64,000 bases of DNA from Thalassotalea agarivorans (GTDB lineage Bacteria; Pseudomonadota; Gammaproteobacteria; Enterobacterales; Alteromonadaceae): contig NZ_AP027363.1 of assembly GCF_030295955.1 (NCBI RefSeq), positions 1,054,001 to 1,118,000 of the forward strand, read 5' to 3'. The position numbers were made by a program, and so were the translations under genes. The notes beneath the pieces are model-generated. The model saw only the letters and a list, made by a program, of their open reading frames with translations, was not told the origin of the DNA and searched no databases. Shown here piece after piece: positions 35,522-44,913 of this stretch (position 1 is its first letter; the number at the start of each line of letters is the position of its first letter).

Positions 35522-35824
35522 AACGTCTTCCTCATGCTGTCCCCGATTCATTACTTCTTTATACGTAATGACTTTAGTTATAGATTTTTAACAGGTCGTT
35601 TATTTTATTCTTATCCTGTTAACCTATTTATGAGGTCTGATCGAAAATTAGTCAAGAACTGATTGGTATTTATACAAAAATAAAATCAAATTGAATATTG
35701 TTATAACCAAAATAAATATAAATGATGTTTTTAAAGGGTGTTCTCTATTTTGTTTTTAGCAAGTGCGCGACTAAAAAGTATTTATTCCTTATACTGTTAT
35801 CGTCAATATTAACAGTAGATTGCT

Positions 35825-36100
35825 ATGCCAACTCAGCGAGAAAAACTATTAAAGAAACACACCAATTTAATTCAAACGGATAATGTAAAAGTGGTGTCTC
35901 ATGTGCAACGTGAAGAGGATGATTGGTTTTTGAATACGGTTATGATCGAGGACGTTGATGTACCTTTTAAGTATAAACGTAAACAATTGTATCGATCTTT
36001 GAATGGTCAGCGAGTTAACTTAAGTTATTATCCAGACGAAGAGCAGGTCGCCGGTTTTTCAATTGAGGTGATGAAAGTCGTACGAATTAAGGTTGCATAA
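35825..36100 (+). CDS. Unrecognised 91-residue protein
   Basis: I do not recognise this protein. It is basic at the N-terminus (MPTQREKLLKKHTN), has no signal peptide or membrane segment, and is rich in alternating hydrophobic and charged residues suggesting a small beta-rich fold (VKVVSHVQREEDDWFLNTVMIEDVDVPFKYKRKQL). The core WFLNTVMIEDVDVPFKYKR looks like a conserved motif rather than random sequence. A -10-like TATACT lies at 35790-35795. It is preceded by a 270-base AT-rich gap with no other gene. The base composition and start context support a real gene. Confidence 0.65.
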   Translation: MPTQREKLLKKHTNLIQTDNVKVVSHVQREEDDWFLNTVMIEDVDVPFKYKRKQLYRSLNGQRVNLSYYPDEEQVAGFSIEVMKVVRIKVA

Positions 36101-36275
36101 AAAACGCCAGTCTAAGTTCATGTATAGGTCATTTAGCTGATGACAGACAAATTGTATTCTAGCTTTAATCTTCAAATTCGTATTTATCAATTCAGTAATT
36201 AGATAGCGAGCCTCAAATTCAACACCAACTCACCTTTGAGTTTTACAGAAAATTTAGAAGTTGTTCACGTATACA

Positions 36276-36440
36276 GGCTTCATGGATGAAGCCAAGGCGA
36301 GGAGCACAAGGACGTGCTCTTGAGGCGTTACGTCGACAACAAATGACCAAAATTTTTTGAGTACAAAACTCCAGGTGACGCGGGGGTATGTCCTAGGGGT
36401 ATCGCGCAATACCCCTGGACCTGCTGTCGGCAGCCCGACA
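36276..36440. repeat. Cluster of four intergenic hairpins
   Basis: The gap 36101-36532 has no gene. It holds four perfect short inverted repeats: 36276-36293 (GGCTTCAT-GG-ATGAAGCC), 36302-36319 (GAGCAC / GTGCTC), 36395-36416 (AGGGGTAT / ATACCCCT, extended by two further G-C pairs past a bulge) and 36425-36440 (TGTCGG-CAGC-CCGACA). The stretch is more GC-rich than its surroundings. The layout resembles multi-hairpin repeats common in marine gammaproteobacteria, but no second copy is present in this window. Confidence 0.5.
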
Positions 36441-36477
36441 TGTTTTAATTAGATAATGCCTTAATAACGGGACAATA

Positions 36478-36504
36478 CAAGCTTAACTGATCGGGTTAAG
36501 CTTG
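36478..36504 (-). terminator. Stem-loop after katG, probable terminator
   Basis: A perfect 10-bp stem CAAGCTTAAC / GTTAAGCTTG with a 7-base loop, 29 bases after the katG stop. The T-run in the transcript is weak (TATTGT), so termination strength is uncertain. Confidence 0.6.
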
Positions 36505-36532
36505 ATTTCAGCTTGTTAGCATTCCAATAATA

Positions 36533-38719
36533 CTACGCAGATAGGTCGAACCTATCTGCATTCATGACCTTAGCCCATGCGTTAACAAAATCATTAACGA
36601 AAGCTTGCTCATTTCCGGCGCTTGCATAGTACTCGGCTATGCCACGCAGCTGCGAATTTGCGCCAAAGACAAGATCTACTCGAGAAGCTGTCCATTTTTC
36701 TGCGCCGCTAGTCAGGTCCGTTCCAACAAAACTTGCAGCGCTGGCATCAACAGGTGCCCACTTAATATTCATATCAAGCACATTGGTAAAAAAGTCTGTG
36801 CTTAACACACCGGGTTGGCTAGTAAAGACACCTTGTTGCGAGCCACTATGGTTAGCATTCAACACACGCAACCCACCCACGAGCGCTGTCATCTCAGGCG
36901 CTGTTAAACCAAGCAACTGCGCTTTATCAATCAGCAGTTCTTCTGCAGGTGCATTAACGCCATTTTTTACAAAGTTTCTAAAGCCATCTGCGATAGGTTC
37001 TAGCACCGCAAAACCCTCTTCATCAGTTTGCTCTTGGCTGGCATCAACTCGACCTGAAGTAAATGGAACATCGACATTAAAGCCACCAGAAGATGCTGCT
37101 GACTCTATCGCTGCAGTTCCAGCTAGTACAACTAAGTCAGCTAAGCTCACCTCAATACCAGAGTTTTGTTGAATAGTTTTTAGTGTACTTATGACTTGTT
37201 CAATACGCTCAGGATCATTGGCTTGCCACTGGTTTTGCGGCGCAAGCTGAATCCGCGCTCCATTTGCTCCGCCACGATAATCTGAACCTCTATAGGTAGA
37301 TGCGCTCGCCCATGCGGTAAAAATAGCGTCATTGGCAGTTATTTCACTGTCTAAAATGAGCTGTTTTAATGCCGCAATGTCTGCATCTGACAGTGGCTTT
37401 CCTGCATCTGGTAAAGGGTCTTGCCACAGCAAATCTTCAGAAGGTACTTCACTACCGACATAACGAGACTTAGGCCCCATATCTCTGTGAGTAAGTTTGA
37501 ACCAAGCGCGCGCAAAGGCATCACCAAACTCGTCGGGGTTTTGATGAAAATGCTCTGAAACCTTGCGATAGGCAGGGTCTTCAATCATTGCCATATCTGC
37601 CGTTGTCATCATCAAACCAACTTTTTTGTTTGCATCTTCGGCATCAGGTGCGTGATCATCGTCTGATAAATCGACAGCCGCCCATTGATAAGCGCCCGCA
37701 GGGCTTTTAGTTAACCACCATCTATAGCCAAACAATACATTGAAATAATTGTTATCCCATTGCGTTGGGGTAGGGGTCCAAGCACCTTCTATGCCACTGG
37801 TGATGGTATCGCTTCCCTTGCCGCTGGCGTGAGTACTTAACCAACCTAGCCCCATTGCTTCCATTGGCGCTGCCTCAGGTTCAGGACCAACATGGGCCGC
37901 GTCGCCAGCGCCATGTGCTTTACCGAAGGTATGCCCACCTGCTGTTAGTGCAACAGTTTCGTAATCGTTCATACCCATGCGAGCAAAGGTATCGCGTATA
38001 TCTTGTCCAGAGGCTACTGGATCAGGCGTTCCATCTGGCCCTTCTGGGTTAACATAAATCAGCCCCATTTCAACCGCAGCTAGCGGGTTTTCTAAATCTC
38101 GCTCTCCTGAGTAACGTTTACTTGTTAGCCACTCGGTTTCTGCGCCCCAATAAACGTCTTCTTGTGGCTCCCACACATCTTCACGACCACCACTAAAACC
38201 AAATGTTTTAAGACCCATAGATTCTATTGCAACATTGCCGGTTAAAATTAATAAATCAGCCCAAGATAAGTTGTCACCGTATTTTTGTTTGATAGGCCAA
38301 AGCAATCGTCTGGCTTTGTCTAAATTGCCATTATCTGGCCAACTGTTTAGCGGCGCAAAGCGCTGACTGCCGGTATTGGCGCCACCACGACCATCTGACG
38401 CTCTATACGTGCCTGCAGCATGCCATGCCATACGAATCATAAAGGGACCATAATGGCCATAATCTGCCGGCCACCATGATTTTGAATCTTTTAGTACATG
38501 CTCGATATCGGCTTTTACTTGTTTAATATCTAGTGAGGCAAATGCAGCAGCATAATCTGTTGTTACGTGCGCAGGTTTAGATTTTGTATCGTTCTGATGG
38601 AGAATTTTGATATTAAGTTGATTTGGCCACCAATCATTGTTGGTGGTGCCCGTTTTGGCTTTTGTGGTCACACTGCCATGCATAAAAGGGCACTTTCCGC
38701 CTGCGTTTTCTGTTGTCAT
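36533..38719 (-). CDS. katG: Catalase-peroxidase KatG
   Basis: A 728-residue bifunctional heme enzyme that removes hydrogen peroxide. The distal heme triad is Arg96-Trp99-His100 in [11 protein letters not shown], the proximal ligand is His263 in [12 protein letters not shown], and the residues of the catalase-specific covalent adduct are present (Trp99, Tyr222, Met248). The C-terminal half is the inactive duplicated peroxidase domain. Length matches the family (about 726-740). There is no signal peptide. The gene stands alone; an inverted repeat (38811-38829) and an orphan terminator-like hairpin lie upstream. OxyR control is plausible, but I could not find a clean OxyR motif. Confidence 0.97.
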   Translation of the reverse strand: MTTENAGGKCPFMHGSVTTKAKTGTTNNDWWPNQLNIKILHQNDTKSKPAHVTTDYAAAFASLDIKQVKADIEHVLKDSKSWWPADYGHYGPFMIRMAWHAAGTYRASDGRGGANTGSQRFAPLNSWPDNGNLDKARRLLWPIKQKYGDNLSWADLLILTGNVAIESMGLKTFGFSGGREDVWEPQEDVYWGAETEWLTSKRYSGERDLENPLAAVEMGLIYVNPEGPDGTPDPVASGQDIRDTFARMGMNDYETVALTAGGHTFGKAHGAGDAAHVGPEPEAAPMEAMGLGWLSTHASGKGSDTITSGIEGAWTPTPTQWDNNYFNVLFGYRWWLTKSPAGAYQWAAVDLSDDDHAPDAEDANKKVGLMMTTADMAMIEDPAYRKVSEHFHQNPDEFGDAFARAWFKLTHRDMGPKSRYVGSEVPSEDLLWQDPLPDAGKPLSDADIAALKQLILDSEITANDAIFTAWASASTYRGSDYRGGANGARIQLAPQNQWQANDPERIEQVISTLKTIQQNSGIEVSLADLVVLAGTAAIESAASSGGFNVDVPFTSGRVDASQEQTDEEGFAVLEPIADGFRNFVKNGVNAPAEELLIDKAQLLGLTAPEMTALVGGLRVLNANHSGSQQGVFTSQPGVLSTDFFTNVLDMNIKWAPVDASAASFVGTDLTSGAEKWTASRVDLVFGANSQLRGIAEYYASAGNEQAFVNDFVNAWAKVMNADRFDLSA

Positions 38720-38810
38720 AGGTTTTCCTCATTCGATAAGGTGTTGGCATTTGATAAGTTAGTTATAGACAACAAAGTGAGCATTTAAAAATGGGAATAG
38801 CCAATCACGC

Positions 38811-38829
38811 TAATCGAAAAACTCGATTA
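38811..38829. promoter_or_regulatory. Inverted repeat in the katG upstream region
   Basis: A perfect 7-bp inverted repeat TAATCGA-AAAAC-TCGATTA lies 92 bases upstream of the katG start. It could be an operator. It does not match the OxyR spacing I know, so the binding protein is unassigned. Confidence 0.35.
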
Positions 38830-38833
38830 AACG

Positions 38834-38876
38834 AAAAAAGAAAAAGGCCGCAGTCAAACCTTAGTTTGCTACGGCC
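38834..38876 (-). terminator. Orphan minus-strand terminator upstream of katG
   Basis: On the minus strand the sequence GGCCGTAGCAAAC, CTAAG loop, GTTTGACTGCGGCC (one bulge, one mismatch) is followed by a T-rich tract (TTTTTCTTTTTTCG). This is the form of an intrinsic terminator, but no minus-strand gene lies before it; the 38877-39035 gap could encode a small RNA or an attenuated katG leader. Confidence 0.55.
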
Positions 38877-39035
38877 ACTGATCTAGCAGAGTCAAAGGAT
38901 TCTTTTACTTGCACAAAATTGTGTTAATCATTTTTAATCTCTGCAATTGCTAGGATTGCTGAGCAACAATACTTGTTGCAACTTGCTGGACAGATTAAAA
39001 TAGGCGTGATTTTTACTAGCATATTTGCATCTCAT

Positions 39036-39791
39036 ATGTACGACGACTTACTTGCACCGATTAAATCTTTTCTGTTGTGTGAAACGCCTGAAAAATGGAT
39101 AGAAAAAGCGAAACAGCCCGAGCAGCTTCAGCTGTTGCTAACTGACCATATGATATGTGAACTTAAGGCGGCACAAACTGCGATGTATTTGATTCGTAAG
39201 TATGCAGTAGATAAAGACAGTGGCGAGGCATTGCTTGCTTGGCTTGCCCCATATGAAGCGTTTATTTATCGTAAGCAGGGCAGTATCGAAGATCTAGCAA
39301 GCAAAAATAAACTGTCGAAACAGATACTGCCGAAATCGACATCAGCGTATGGTCAAGAGCTGATCGATAAAATGGTGTTGTTGATTAAAGAAGAATTACA
39401 TCATTTCTATCAAGTGCTAGAAATTATGCATCAACGGGGCATTAGCTATGAAAGCATTACGCCAAGCAGATATGCTAAAGGAATGATTTCTAAGGTCACC
39501 AGCTATGAACCATACACACTTGTCGATAAGCTGATCATTGGTGCTTACATTGAAGCGCGCTCTTGTGAACGTTTTGCTAAATTAGCACCGCATCTAGACG
39601 ACGAACTTAATAGCTTTTATGTTTCGTTATTGCGCAGCGAAGCTCGTCATTATCAAGATTACTTGTCATTAGCACAGCAAATATCGCCAGAGGATATTAC
39701 GCCACGTGTAGAATTTTTCGGAAAATTAGAAGCCGAATTGATTAGTTCGCCAGACAGCGATTTTAAATTCCACTCAGGTTTACCTCAATAA
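39036..39791 (+). CDS. miaE: tRNA-(ms2io6A)-hydroxylase MiaE
   Basis: A 251-residue diiron monooxygenase that hydroxylates the isopentenyl group of ms2i6A37 in tRNA. The start MYDDLLAPIKSFLLCETPEKWI is that of MiaE; an in-frame ATG 21 codons upstream is less likely. Helical motifs with the iron ligands are visible: LTDHMICELKAAQTAM, IKEELHHFYQVLEIM, IIGAYIEARSCERF and LLRSEARHYQDYL. The ribosome site is weak. It is divergent from katG. miaA and miaB are not in the window. Confidence 0.92.
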   Translation: MYDDLLAPIKSFLLCETPEKWIEKAKQPEQLQLLLTDHMICELKAAQTAMYLIRKYAVDKDSGEALLAWLAPYEAFIYRKQGSIEDLASKNKLSKQILPKSTSAYGQELIDKMVLLIKEELHHFYQVLEIMHQRGISYESITPSRYAKGMISKVTSYEPYTLVDKLIIGAYIEARSCERFAKLAPHLDDELNSFYVSLLRSEARHYQDYLSLAQQISPEDITPRVEFFGKLEAELISSPDSDFKFHSGLPQ

Positions 39792-39889
39792 TCTGTCACT
39801 GTTTTCTTGATTTGTTTTACTTTTTCCTAAAAAGTGCTTAGCTTTTTAAGGTCAAAATTATTTTTATAAAAACGAATCAAGGATTTAAC

Positions 39890-41740
39890 ATGAAAAAATC
39901 TTTACTAGTTGCCGCCTTAGCAACCTCATTGCTAGTCGCTTGCCAGTCAGCAAATGACAGTAAACCTGCTGCTGTCGTAGATCAAGCTGAAATACAAGCA
40001 GAAACAAGCCGTTTAAATGCATGGTTCGACGTTAAATATGAAGAACAGCTGCAAAGTAGCCCATTGATGATGACATTTTTGGGCCGCAAAGATAAATACG
40101 ATCAATTTAATGACTTTAGTTATCAGCAAGCAGACAAAGACTTGGCGTGGCGCAAAGCGTCGGTTGAGGAAATGGAAGCTTCGTTTGACTACGACAAGTT
40201 ATCAGCCGATGGCAAGATTTCATATGATTTGTGGAAGTATACTTATCAACGTGACCTAGAAGCCTCAAAATATAGAAGCCATGAGTATGTGTTTACTCAG
40301 ATGAATGGTACGCAAGCTTTTCTACCAAGCTTTATGATCAATTTCCACAAAGTAGATAGCAAAGAGGATATGGTTGCTTACAACGCTCGTTTATCTGGTA
40401 TTGGAAAAGCAATTAATGACTTACTTGCTATTGCAAAAGATAACGCGGCAGGAGGTGTTCGTCCGCCTAAGTTTGCTTACGAAGGTGTTATAGAACAATC
40501 GCTAAATGTGATTACAGGCGCACCATTTGATAAGAGTAACACCGTATCTCCACTTCGTGCTGATGCAAAAGCTAAAGTGGATGCTTTAGTGAAAGCTGAA
40601 AAAATCACGCCTGAAGAAGCTAATACATTGCTTGAACAAAATAGAACCGCCTTACTAGAGAACATAGCACCTGCCTATGGTGAACTTGTCACTTGGTTCA
40701 AAGAAGATATTAAAAATACCGATGAAATTGCAACAGGTGTAGGTAAACAAAAAGGTGGTGTTGAATATTATAACTACCGTTTAAAAGCGAACACGACAAC
40801 AGAATTAACCGCTGATCAAATTCATCAAATAGGTTTAGATGAAGTTGCCCGAATCAAAGCAGAAATGATCGCTATTAAAGATTCGGTAGGTTTTGAAGGT
40901 GACTTACAAGCCTTCTTTAAGTTTGTAAAAACAGACAAACAGTTCTTCTACCCAAATACAGATGAAGGCCGTCAGGCGTATATTACAGATACCGAAGCCT
41001 TTCTCGATGAGATTAACCAAAAGTTGCCAGACTACTTTGGCATTTTGCCGAAAGCGCCACTCGTGGTTAAGCGTGTAGAATCGTTTAGAGAGGTTGCCGG
41101 TGCACCTCAGCATTATTTTCCAGGAAGCCCAGACGGAACGCGCCCGGGTGTCTATTATGCTCATTTACTTGATATGAATGCGATGCCGAAAAATGAAATG
41201 GAGGGTGTCGCTTATCATGAAGGTAACCCAGGCCACCATATGCAGATTTCGATTGCACAGGAATTAACCTCTGTACCTAAGTTTAGAACGCAACTTGGCT
41301 TTACCGTTTATTCTGAAGGGTGGGGACTATATGCCGAGCTTTTAGCCAAAGAAATGGGTCAGTATAAAAACCCTTATTCGGATTTCGGTCGCTTAGTTAA
41401 TGAAATGTGGCGTGCTGTTCGTTTAGTTGTAGATACTGGTCTGCACTCAAAAGGCTGGACGGAACAAGATGGTATCGATTACTTTACTGAAAACACACCT
41501 ATTTCTGCTGGCGCAATTAAGCAAGAAGTGCGTCGTTATATTGTTTGGCCAGGCCAAGCAACAGCATACAAAATTGGTATGTTGAAAATATTAGAACTTC
41601 GAGCGAATGCAAAACAGGCGCTTGGCGACAAGTTTGATATTAAAGGCTTCCACGATGTTGTTTTAGGTGGTGGTGCGGTATCACTCGATGTATTAACATT
41701 GCGCGTTGACCAATGGGTTGAGTCGGTTAAAGCGGGTTAG
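39890..41740 (+). CDS. DUF885 family lipoprotein, putative metallopeptidase
   Basis: A 616-residue envelope protein. The signal peptide MKKSLLVAALATSLLVAC gives a lipobox with the acylated Cys18. The DUF885 domain covers most of the protein, and the likely zinc site HEGNPGHH is at residues 443-450, followed by YSEGWGLYAELLAKEMG, which supplies a glutamate ligand. The family is predicted to be zinc-dependent peptidases; the substrate is unknown. Single-gene unit with a ribosome site AAGGA close to the ATG. It is followed by the GGGCTAC tandem repeat. Confidence 0.88.
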   Translation: MKKSLLVAALATSLLVACQSANDSKPAAVVDQAEIQAETSRLNAWFDVKYEEQLQSSPLMMTFLGRKDKYDQFNDFSYQQADKDLAWRKASVEEMEASFDYDKLSADGKISYDLWKYTYQRDLEASKYRSHEYVFTQMNGTQAFLPSFMINFHKVDSKEDMVAYNARLSGIGKAINDLLAIAKDNAAGGVRPPKFAYEGVIEQSLNVITGAPFDKSNTVSPLRADAKAKVDALVKAEKITPEEANTLLEQNRTALLENIAPAYGELVTWFKEDIKNTDEIATGVGKQKGGVEYYNYRLKANTTTELTADQIHQIGLDEVARIKAEMIAIKDSVGFEGDLQAFFKFVKTDKQFFYPNTDEGRQAYITDTEAFLDEINQKLPDYFGILPKAPLVVKRVESFREVAGAPQHYFPGSPDGTRPGVYYAHLLDMNAMPKNEMEGVAYHEGNPGHHMQISIAQELTSVPKFRTQLGFTVYSEGWGLYAELLAKEMGQYKNPYSDFGRLVNEMWRAVRLVVDTGLHSKGWTEQDGIDYFTENTPISAGAIKQEVRRYIVWPGQATAYKIGMLKILELRANAKQALGDKFDIKGFHDVVLGGGAVSLDVLTLRVDQWVESVKAG

Positions 41741-41750
41741 GATAATACTT

Positions 41751-41862
41751 GGGCTACGGGCTACGGGCTACGGGCTACGGGCTACGGGCTACGGGCTACG
41801 GGCTACGGGCTACGGGCTACGGGCTACGGGCTACGAGCTGCAAGCTGTGGGCTAGGAGGCTT
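41751..41862. repeat. Tandem heptamer repeat (GGGCTAC)12 plus degenerate units, copy D
   Basis: Twelve perfect head-to-tail GGGCTAC units occupy 41751-41834. They are followed by four degenerate heptamers: GAGCTGC, AAGCTGT, GGGCTAG and GAGGCTT. The degenerate units match the heptamers in repeat copies A and C (GGGCTGC GAGCTTC GAGCTGC). The block begins 11 bases after the DUF885 stop, and no gene runs through it. Confidence 0.95.
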
Positions 41863-41935
41863 CAACTGAATAACTCGAAGCACATAGCTCGCCGCACCAA
41901 GCTAATTTGAAAGCAATAGTTAGGCATTTCAAAAT

Positions 41936-41965
41936 AAAAAAAGAGTGACTCGTCACTCTTTTTTT
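41936..41965. terminator. Bidirectional terminator between the DUF885 gene and lpxH
   Basis: A 13-bp stem AAAAAAAGAGTGA / TCACTCTTTTTTT with a CTCG loop, between convergent genes. Confidence 0.92.
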
Positions 41966-41993
41966 ATACTTGTATTTTAACTTTTTACTTTTA

Positions 41994-42737
41994 CTAGCCT
42001 TTAAAAGGCTGGTTCAGCAATTCCATACTGTCAGGGGTTACTTTTAACCAAGCACCTTGATCGTACCAATCACCCAGTACAATGCGCTCCGCTGGCTGTC
42101 CATTTGCTTCAATTTTATGGCGATAAGGCCTATGGGTGTGACCATGAATCATGAGTTGGCAATGATATGCTTCGAGCGTTTCTATGACTTCGCTCGGTGT
42201 TACATCCATAATCTCTTGAGCTTTCATTGCCGTTGCAGCGGCACTTTTCTTGCGATAATTTTCAGCCATATTGCGACGCACGAATAAAGGTAACGCGCGC
42301 ATGATGCCTTGCCACCACCAAGTGCGAGACTTTTTACGAAACTTTTGATACTCAACATCACGTGTACACAAGGTATCGCCATGCAATATCACCGCCTGCT
42401 GACCATACAGGTCGATTAATTCAACATCGTCGAGTAAGGTCATACCAGCCTGTTTACAATAGTCCTTGCCAATCGCAAAGTCGCGATTACCTTGAATAAA
42501 GTATATGGCTGTGCCGGTATCCGATAATGTTTTTAATGCTGTCGCTATCTTGCGATTAAATGCGGTATCGTTGTCGTCACCTATCCAGTACTCGAACAAG
42601 TCGCCTAGTATGTATAGTGTTTGCGCCTTCGTTGCTTCTGTCTGCAAAAACGCGAGAAAGCAGTCGGTGATGTCCGTTCTGCTCTCCACTAAGTGCAAAT
42701 CAGCAATAAAGTAGGTAAGTGGCTGCTTTGACGTCAT
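41994..42737 (-). CDS. lpxH: UDP-2,3-diacylglucosamine diphosphatase LpxH
   Basis: A 247-residue peripheral inner-membrane metallophosphoesterase that makes lipid X (2,3-diacylglucosamine-1-phosphate) in lipid A synthesis. The metal-binding motifs are in order: ADLHLVES, LGDLFEYWIGDD, QGNRDFAIG, LHGDTLCTRD and HGHTHRPYRH. Length matches E. coli LpxH (240). It follows ppiB by three bases on the same strand; ppiB-lpxH next to cysS is conserved in E. coli. Confidence 0.96.
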   Translation of the reverse strand: MTSKQPLTYFIADLHLVESRTDITDCFLAFLQTEATKAQTLYILGDLFEYWIGDDNDTAFNRKIATALKTLSDTGTAIYFIQGNRDFAIGKDYCKQAGMTLLDDVELIDLYGQQAVILHGDTLCTRDVEYQKFRKKSRTWWWQGIMRALPLFVRRNMAENYRKKSAAATAMKAQEIMDVTPSEVIETLEAYHCQLMIHGHTHRPYRHKIEANGQPAERIVLGDWYDQGAWLKVTPDSMELLNQPFKG

Positions 42738-42740
42738 TAA

Positions 42741-43235
42741 TTATGCTACAACCGTTGCAGATTCAATTACGATTTCTTCTTTAGGTACATCTTGGTGGAA
42801 ACTGTAATTACCTGTTTCTACTAAGGTCATTTTGTCTACGATGTCCATACCTTCAACAACCTCACCAAATACACAGTAGCCCCAACCATGCATAGTTTCA
42901 CTTTGGAAGTTTAGGAAATCATTATCAACTAGGTTAATAAAAAACTGCGCTGATGCAGAGTGAGGGTCTTGCGTACGTGCCATCGCTAATGTGCCACGCT
43001 TATTGGTTAAACCGTTATTCGCTTCATTTTTAATTGGCGCACGTGTTTGCTTTTCTACCATGCCTGATTCCATGCCACCGCCTTGCGCCATGAAGCCTTT
43101 AATAACGCGATGAAAAATAACGCCATTGTAGAAGCCTTCTTCTACATATTGTTGAAAGTTTTTAGCGGTTTCTGGCGCGTTGTCAAAGTCCAAGGCAATT
43201 TTAATTTCGCCCAAGTTTGTTTTTAATAAAATCAT
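42741..43235 (-). CDS. ppiB: Peptidyl-prolyl cis-trans isomerase B (cyclophilin)
   Basis: A 164-residue cytoplasmic cyclophilin. The active-site segment is [17 protein letters not shown], with the Arg of the isomerase site, followed by [17 protein letters not shown]. There is no signal peptide, so it is PpiB rather than the periplasmic PpiA. It is first in a ppiB-lpxH unit and divergent from cysS, as in E. coli. Confidence 0.96.
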   Translation of the reverse strand: MILLKTNLGEIKIALDFDNAPETAKNFQQYVEEGFYNGVIFHRVIKGFMAQGGGMESGMVEKQTRAPIKNEANNGLTNKRGTLAMARTQDPHSASAQFFINLVDNDFLNFQSETMHGWGYCVFGEVVEGMDIVDKMTLVETGNYSFHQDVPKEEIVIESATVVA

Positions 43236-43388
43236 GAGAATACTCTTGTATCGTTGAATTAGCGCAATTGTATATCAACAGAGCGAGAGAATAAATCTAA
43301 TGAAGTTGAAAGTGGTATAGGGTACAATTGCCGCGATTTTTTTAAACCGCCCAATGGCATAGATAAAACACAGGATTAAAAAAGGCTT

Positions 43389-44777
43389 ATGCTTCAGATT
43401 TACAATACCTTAACCCGTCAAAAAGAGACTTTTAAACCACTAGTACCTGGCAAGGTCGGTTTATATGTTTGCGGTGTTACAGTGTATGACCTGTGTCACA
43501 TTGGCCATGCTCGCACTTACATTGGTTTTGATAATATCGTTCGCTACATGCGATTTACAGGATTGGATGTTAACTACGTGCGTAATGTCACCGATGTGGA
43601 AGATAAAATCATTAATCGCGCAGCCGAAAATAACGAAGACTGGTTAGGTTTAGTAGATCGTAATATCGACGAAATGTATAAAGATTTCGATGCGCTTAAT
43701 TTACTTCGCCCGGATATTGAACCGCGTGTAACCACACACATGCAAGAAATTATCGATATGATTGAACAACTTGTGGCAAAAGGTAATGCTTATGTGGCAA
43801 CCAGTGGTGATGTATTGTTTGATGTTTCAAGCTTTGAACAGTACGGGCAATTAAGTGGTCAGAATCTAGAACAGTTACAAGCAGGTTCACGTGTTGAAGT
43901 GGACGAATCTAAACGTAACCCGCTAGATTTTGTGCTGTGGAAAATGGCCAAACCGGGTGAACCAAGTTGGTCTTCACCGTGGGGCGAAGGGCGCCCTGGT
44001 TGGCATATTGAATGTTCAGCAATGAATGCTAAAGAGCTTGGTGCCCATTTTGATATTCATGGCGGTGGTAGCGACTTGTCGTTCCCTCATCATGAAAATG
44101 AAATCGCGCAAAGCTGTTGCGCACTTGATACCCCTTATGTGAATTATTGGATTCACACAGGCATGGTACAAGTCGACCAAGAAAAGATGTCTAAATCGCT
44201 AGGTAACTTTTTTACCATACGTGAAGTCCTTGAAAAATATGACGCGGAAACGACTCGATTCTTTTTAACGTCGGGCCACTACAGAAGCCAATTAAACTAT
44301 TCGACAGACAACTTAGACCAAGCGCGTGCAAGCGTAGAGCGTATCTATACGGCGCTGCGCGACGTGGACGTGCCTGCAGATTTTGTGTTGGACAAGACAC
44401 ATCCGGCAGCTGAGAAGTTTTGTCAGGCAATGGATGACGACTTCAATACACCAGAAGCACTAGCAGTGCTGTTTGAATTGGCAAAAGAGCTTAACGTAGC
44501 GAAGCAAAGCGATAATCAACAAGACGCTATTACCTTAGCTGGCACGTTGAAAACTTTAGGTGGTTTGCTAGGTATTTTACAGCAATCACCAGAAGCGTTT
44601 TTACAAGGTGGTGGTGATGAAGATGAAGTTGCCGTAATTGAAGCCTTAATAGCGCAACGCAATCAGGCACGAGCTGATAAAAATTGGGCGCTAGCCGACG
44701 AAGCACGGGATAAGTTAAAAGCGATGAATATTGTGTTAGAAGATAGTGCCGGTAAAACCACGTGGCGAAAAGCCTAA
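43389..44777 (+). CDS. cysS: Cysteinyl-tRNA synthetase
   Basis: A 462-residue class I synthetase. The HIGH motif is in [13 protein letters not shown] and the KMSKS motif in [12 protein letters not shown]. Zinc ligands are expected in [15 protein letters not shown] and the GWHIECSAM segment. The C-terminal anticodon-binding region ends [13 protein letters not shown]. Length equals E. coli CysS (461). Monocistronic between ppiB and folD, ending at a shared terminator. Confidence 0.97.
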   Translation: MLQIYNTLTRQKETFKPLVPGKVGLYVCGVTVYDLCHIGHARTYIGFDNIVRYMRFTGLDVNYVRNVTDVEDKIINRAAENNEDWLGLVDRNIDEMYKDFDALNLLRPDIEPRVTTHMQEIIDMIEQLVAKGNAYVATSGDVLFDVSSFEQYGQLSGQNLEQLQAGSRVEVDESKRNPLDFVLWKMAKPGEPSWSSPWGEGRPGWHIECSAMNAKELGAHFDIHGGGSDLSFPHHENEIAQSCCALDTPYVNYWIHTGMVQVDQEKMSKSLGNFFTIREVLEKYDAETTRFFLTSGHYRSQLNYSTDNLDQARASVERIYTALRDVDVPADFVLDKTHPAAEKFCQAMDDDFNTPEALAVLFELAKELNVAKQSDNQQDAITLAGTLKTLGGLLGILQQSPEAFLQGGGDEDEVAVIEALIAQRNQARADKNWALADEARDKLKAMNIVLEDSAGKTTWRKA

Positions 44778-44806
44778 TTCAACGAGATAATTAGAATTTC
44801 AACAAC

Positions 44807-44833
44807 AAAAAAGGCGCTAAAAGCGCCTTTTTT
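44807..44833. terminator. Bidirectional terminator between cysS and folD
   Basis: An 11-bp stem AAAAAAGGCGC / GCGCCTTTTTT with a TAAAA loop, between convergent genes. Confidence 0.9.
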
Positions 44834-44913
44834 ATTTTTGTATACTGATACACATCGAGCCGTCATTTTTCTACTTCACGTCGCCCGAAGCACGCAGCTA
44901 AATAACATTTCTG

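Noticed and set aside
36639-37172. 177-codon plus-strand frame within katG
   Set aside because: It is the shadow of a strongly conserved catalase-peroxidase coding region and has no motif or ribosome site of its own.
38720-38880. OxyR binding site for katG
   Set aside because: ATAG/CTAT-like fragments occur but not at the required 7-base spacing, so no site is claimed.
41751-41862. Possible CRISPR array
   Set aside because: The repeat unit is 7 bases with no spacers and no cas genes are in the window. It is a simple tandem repeat.
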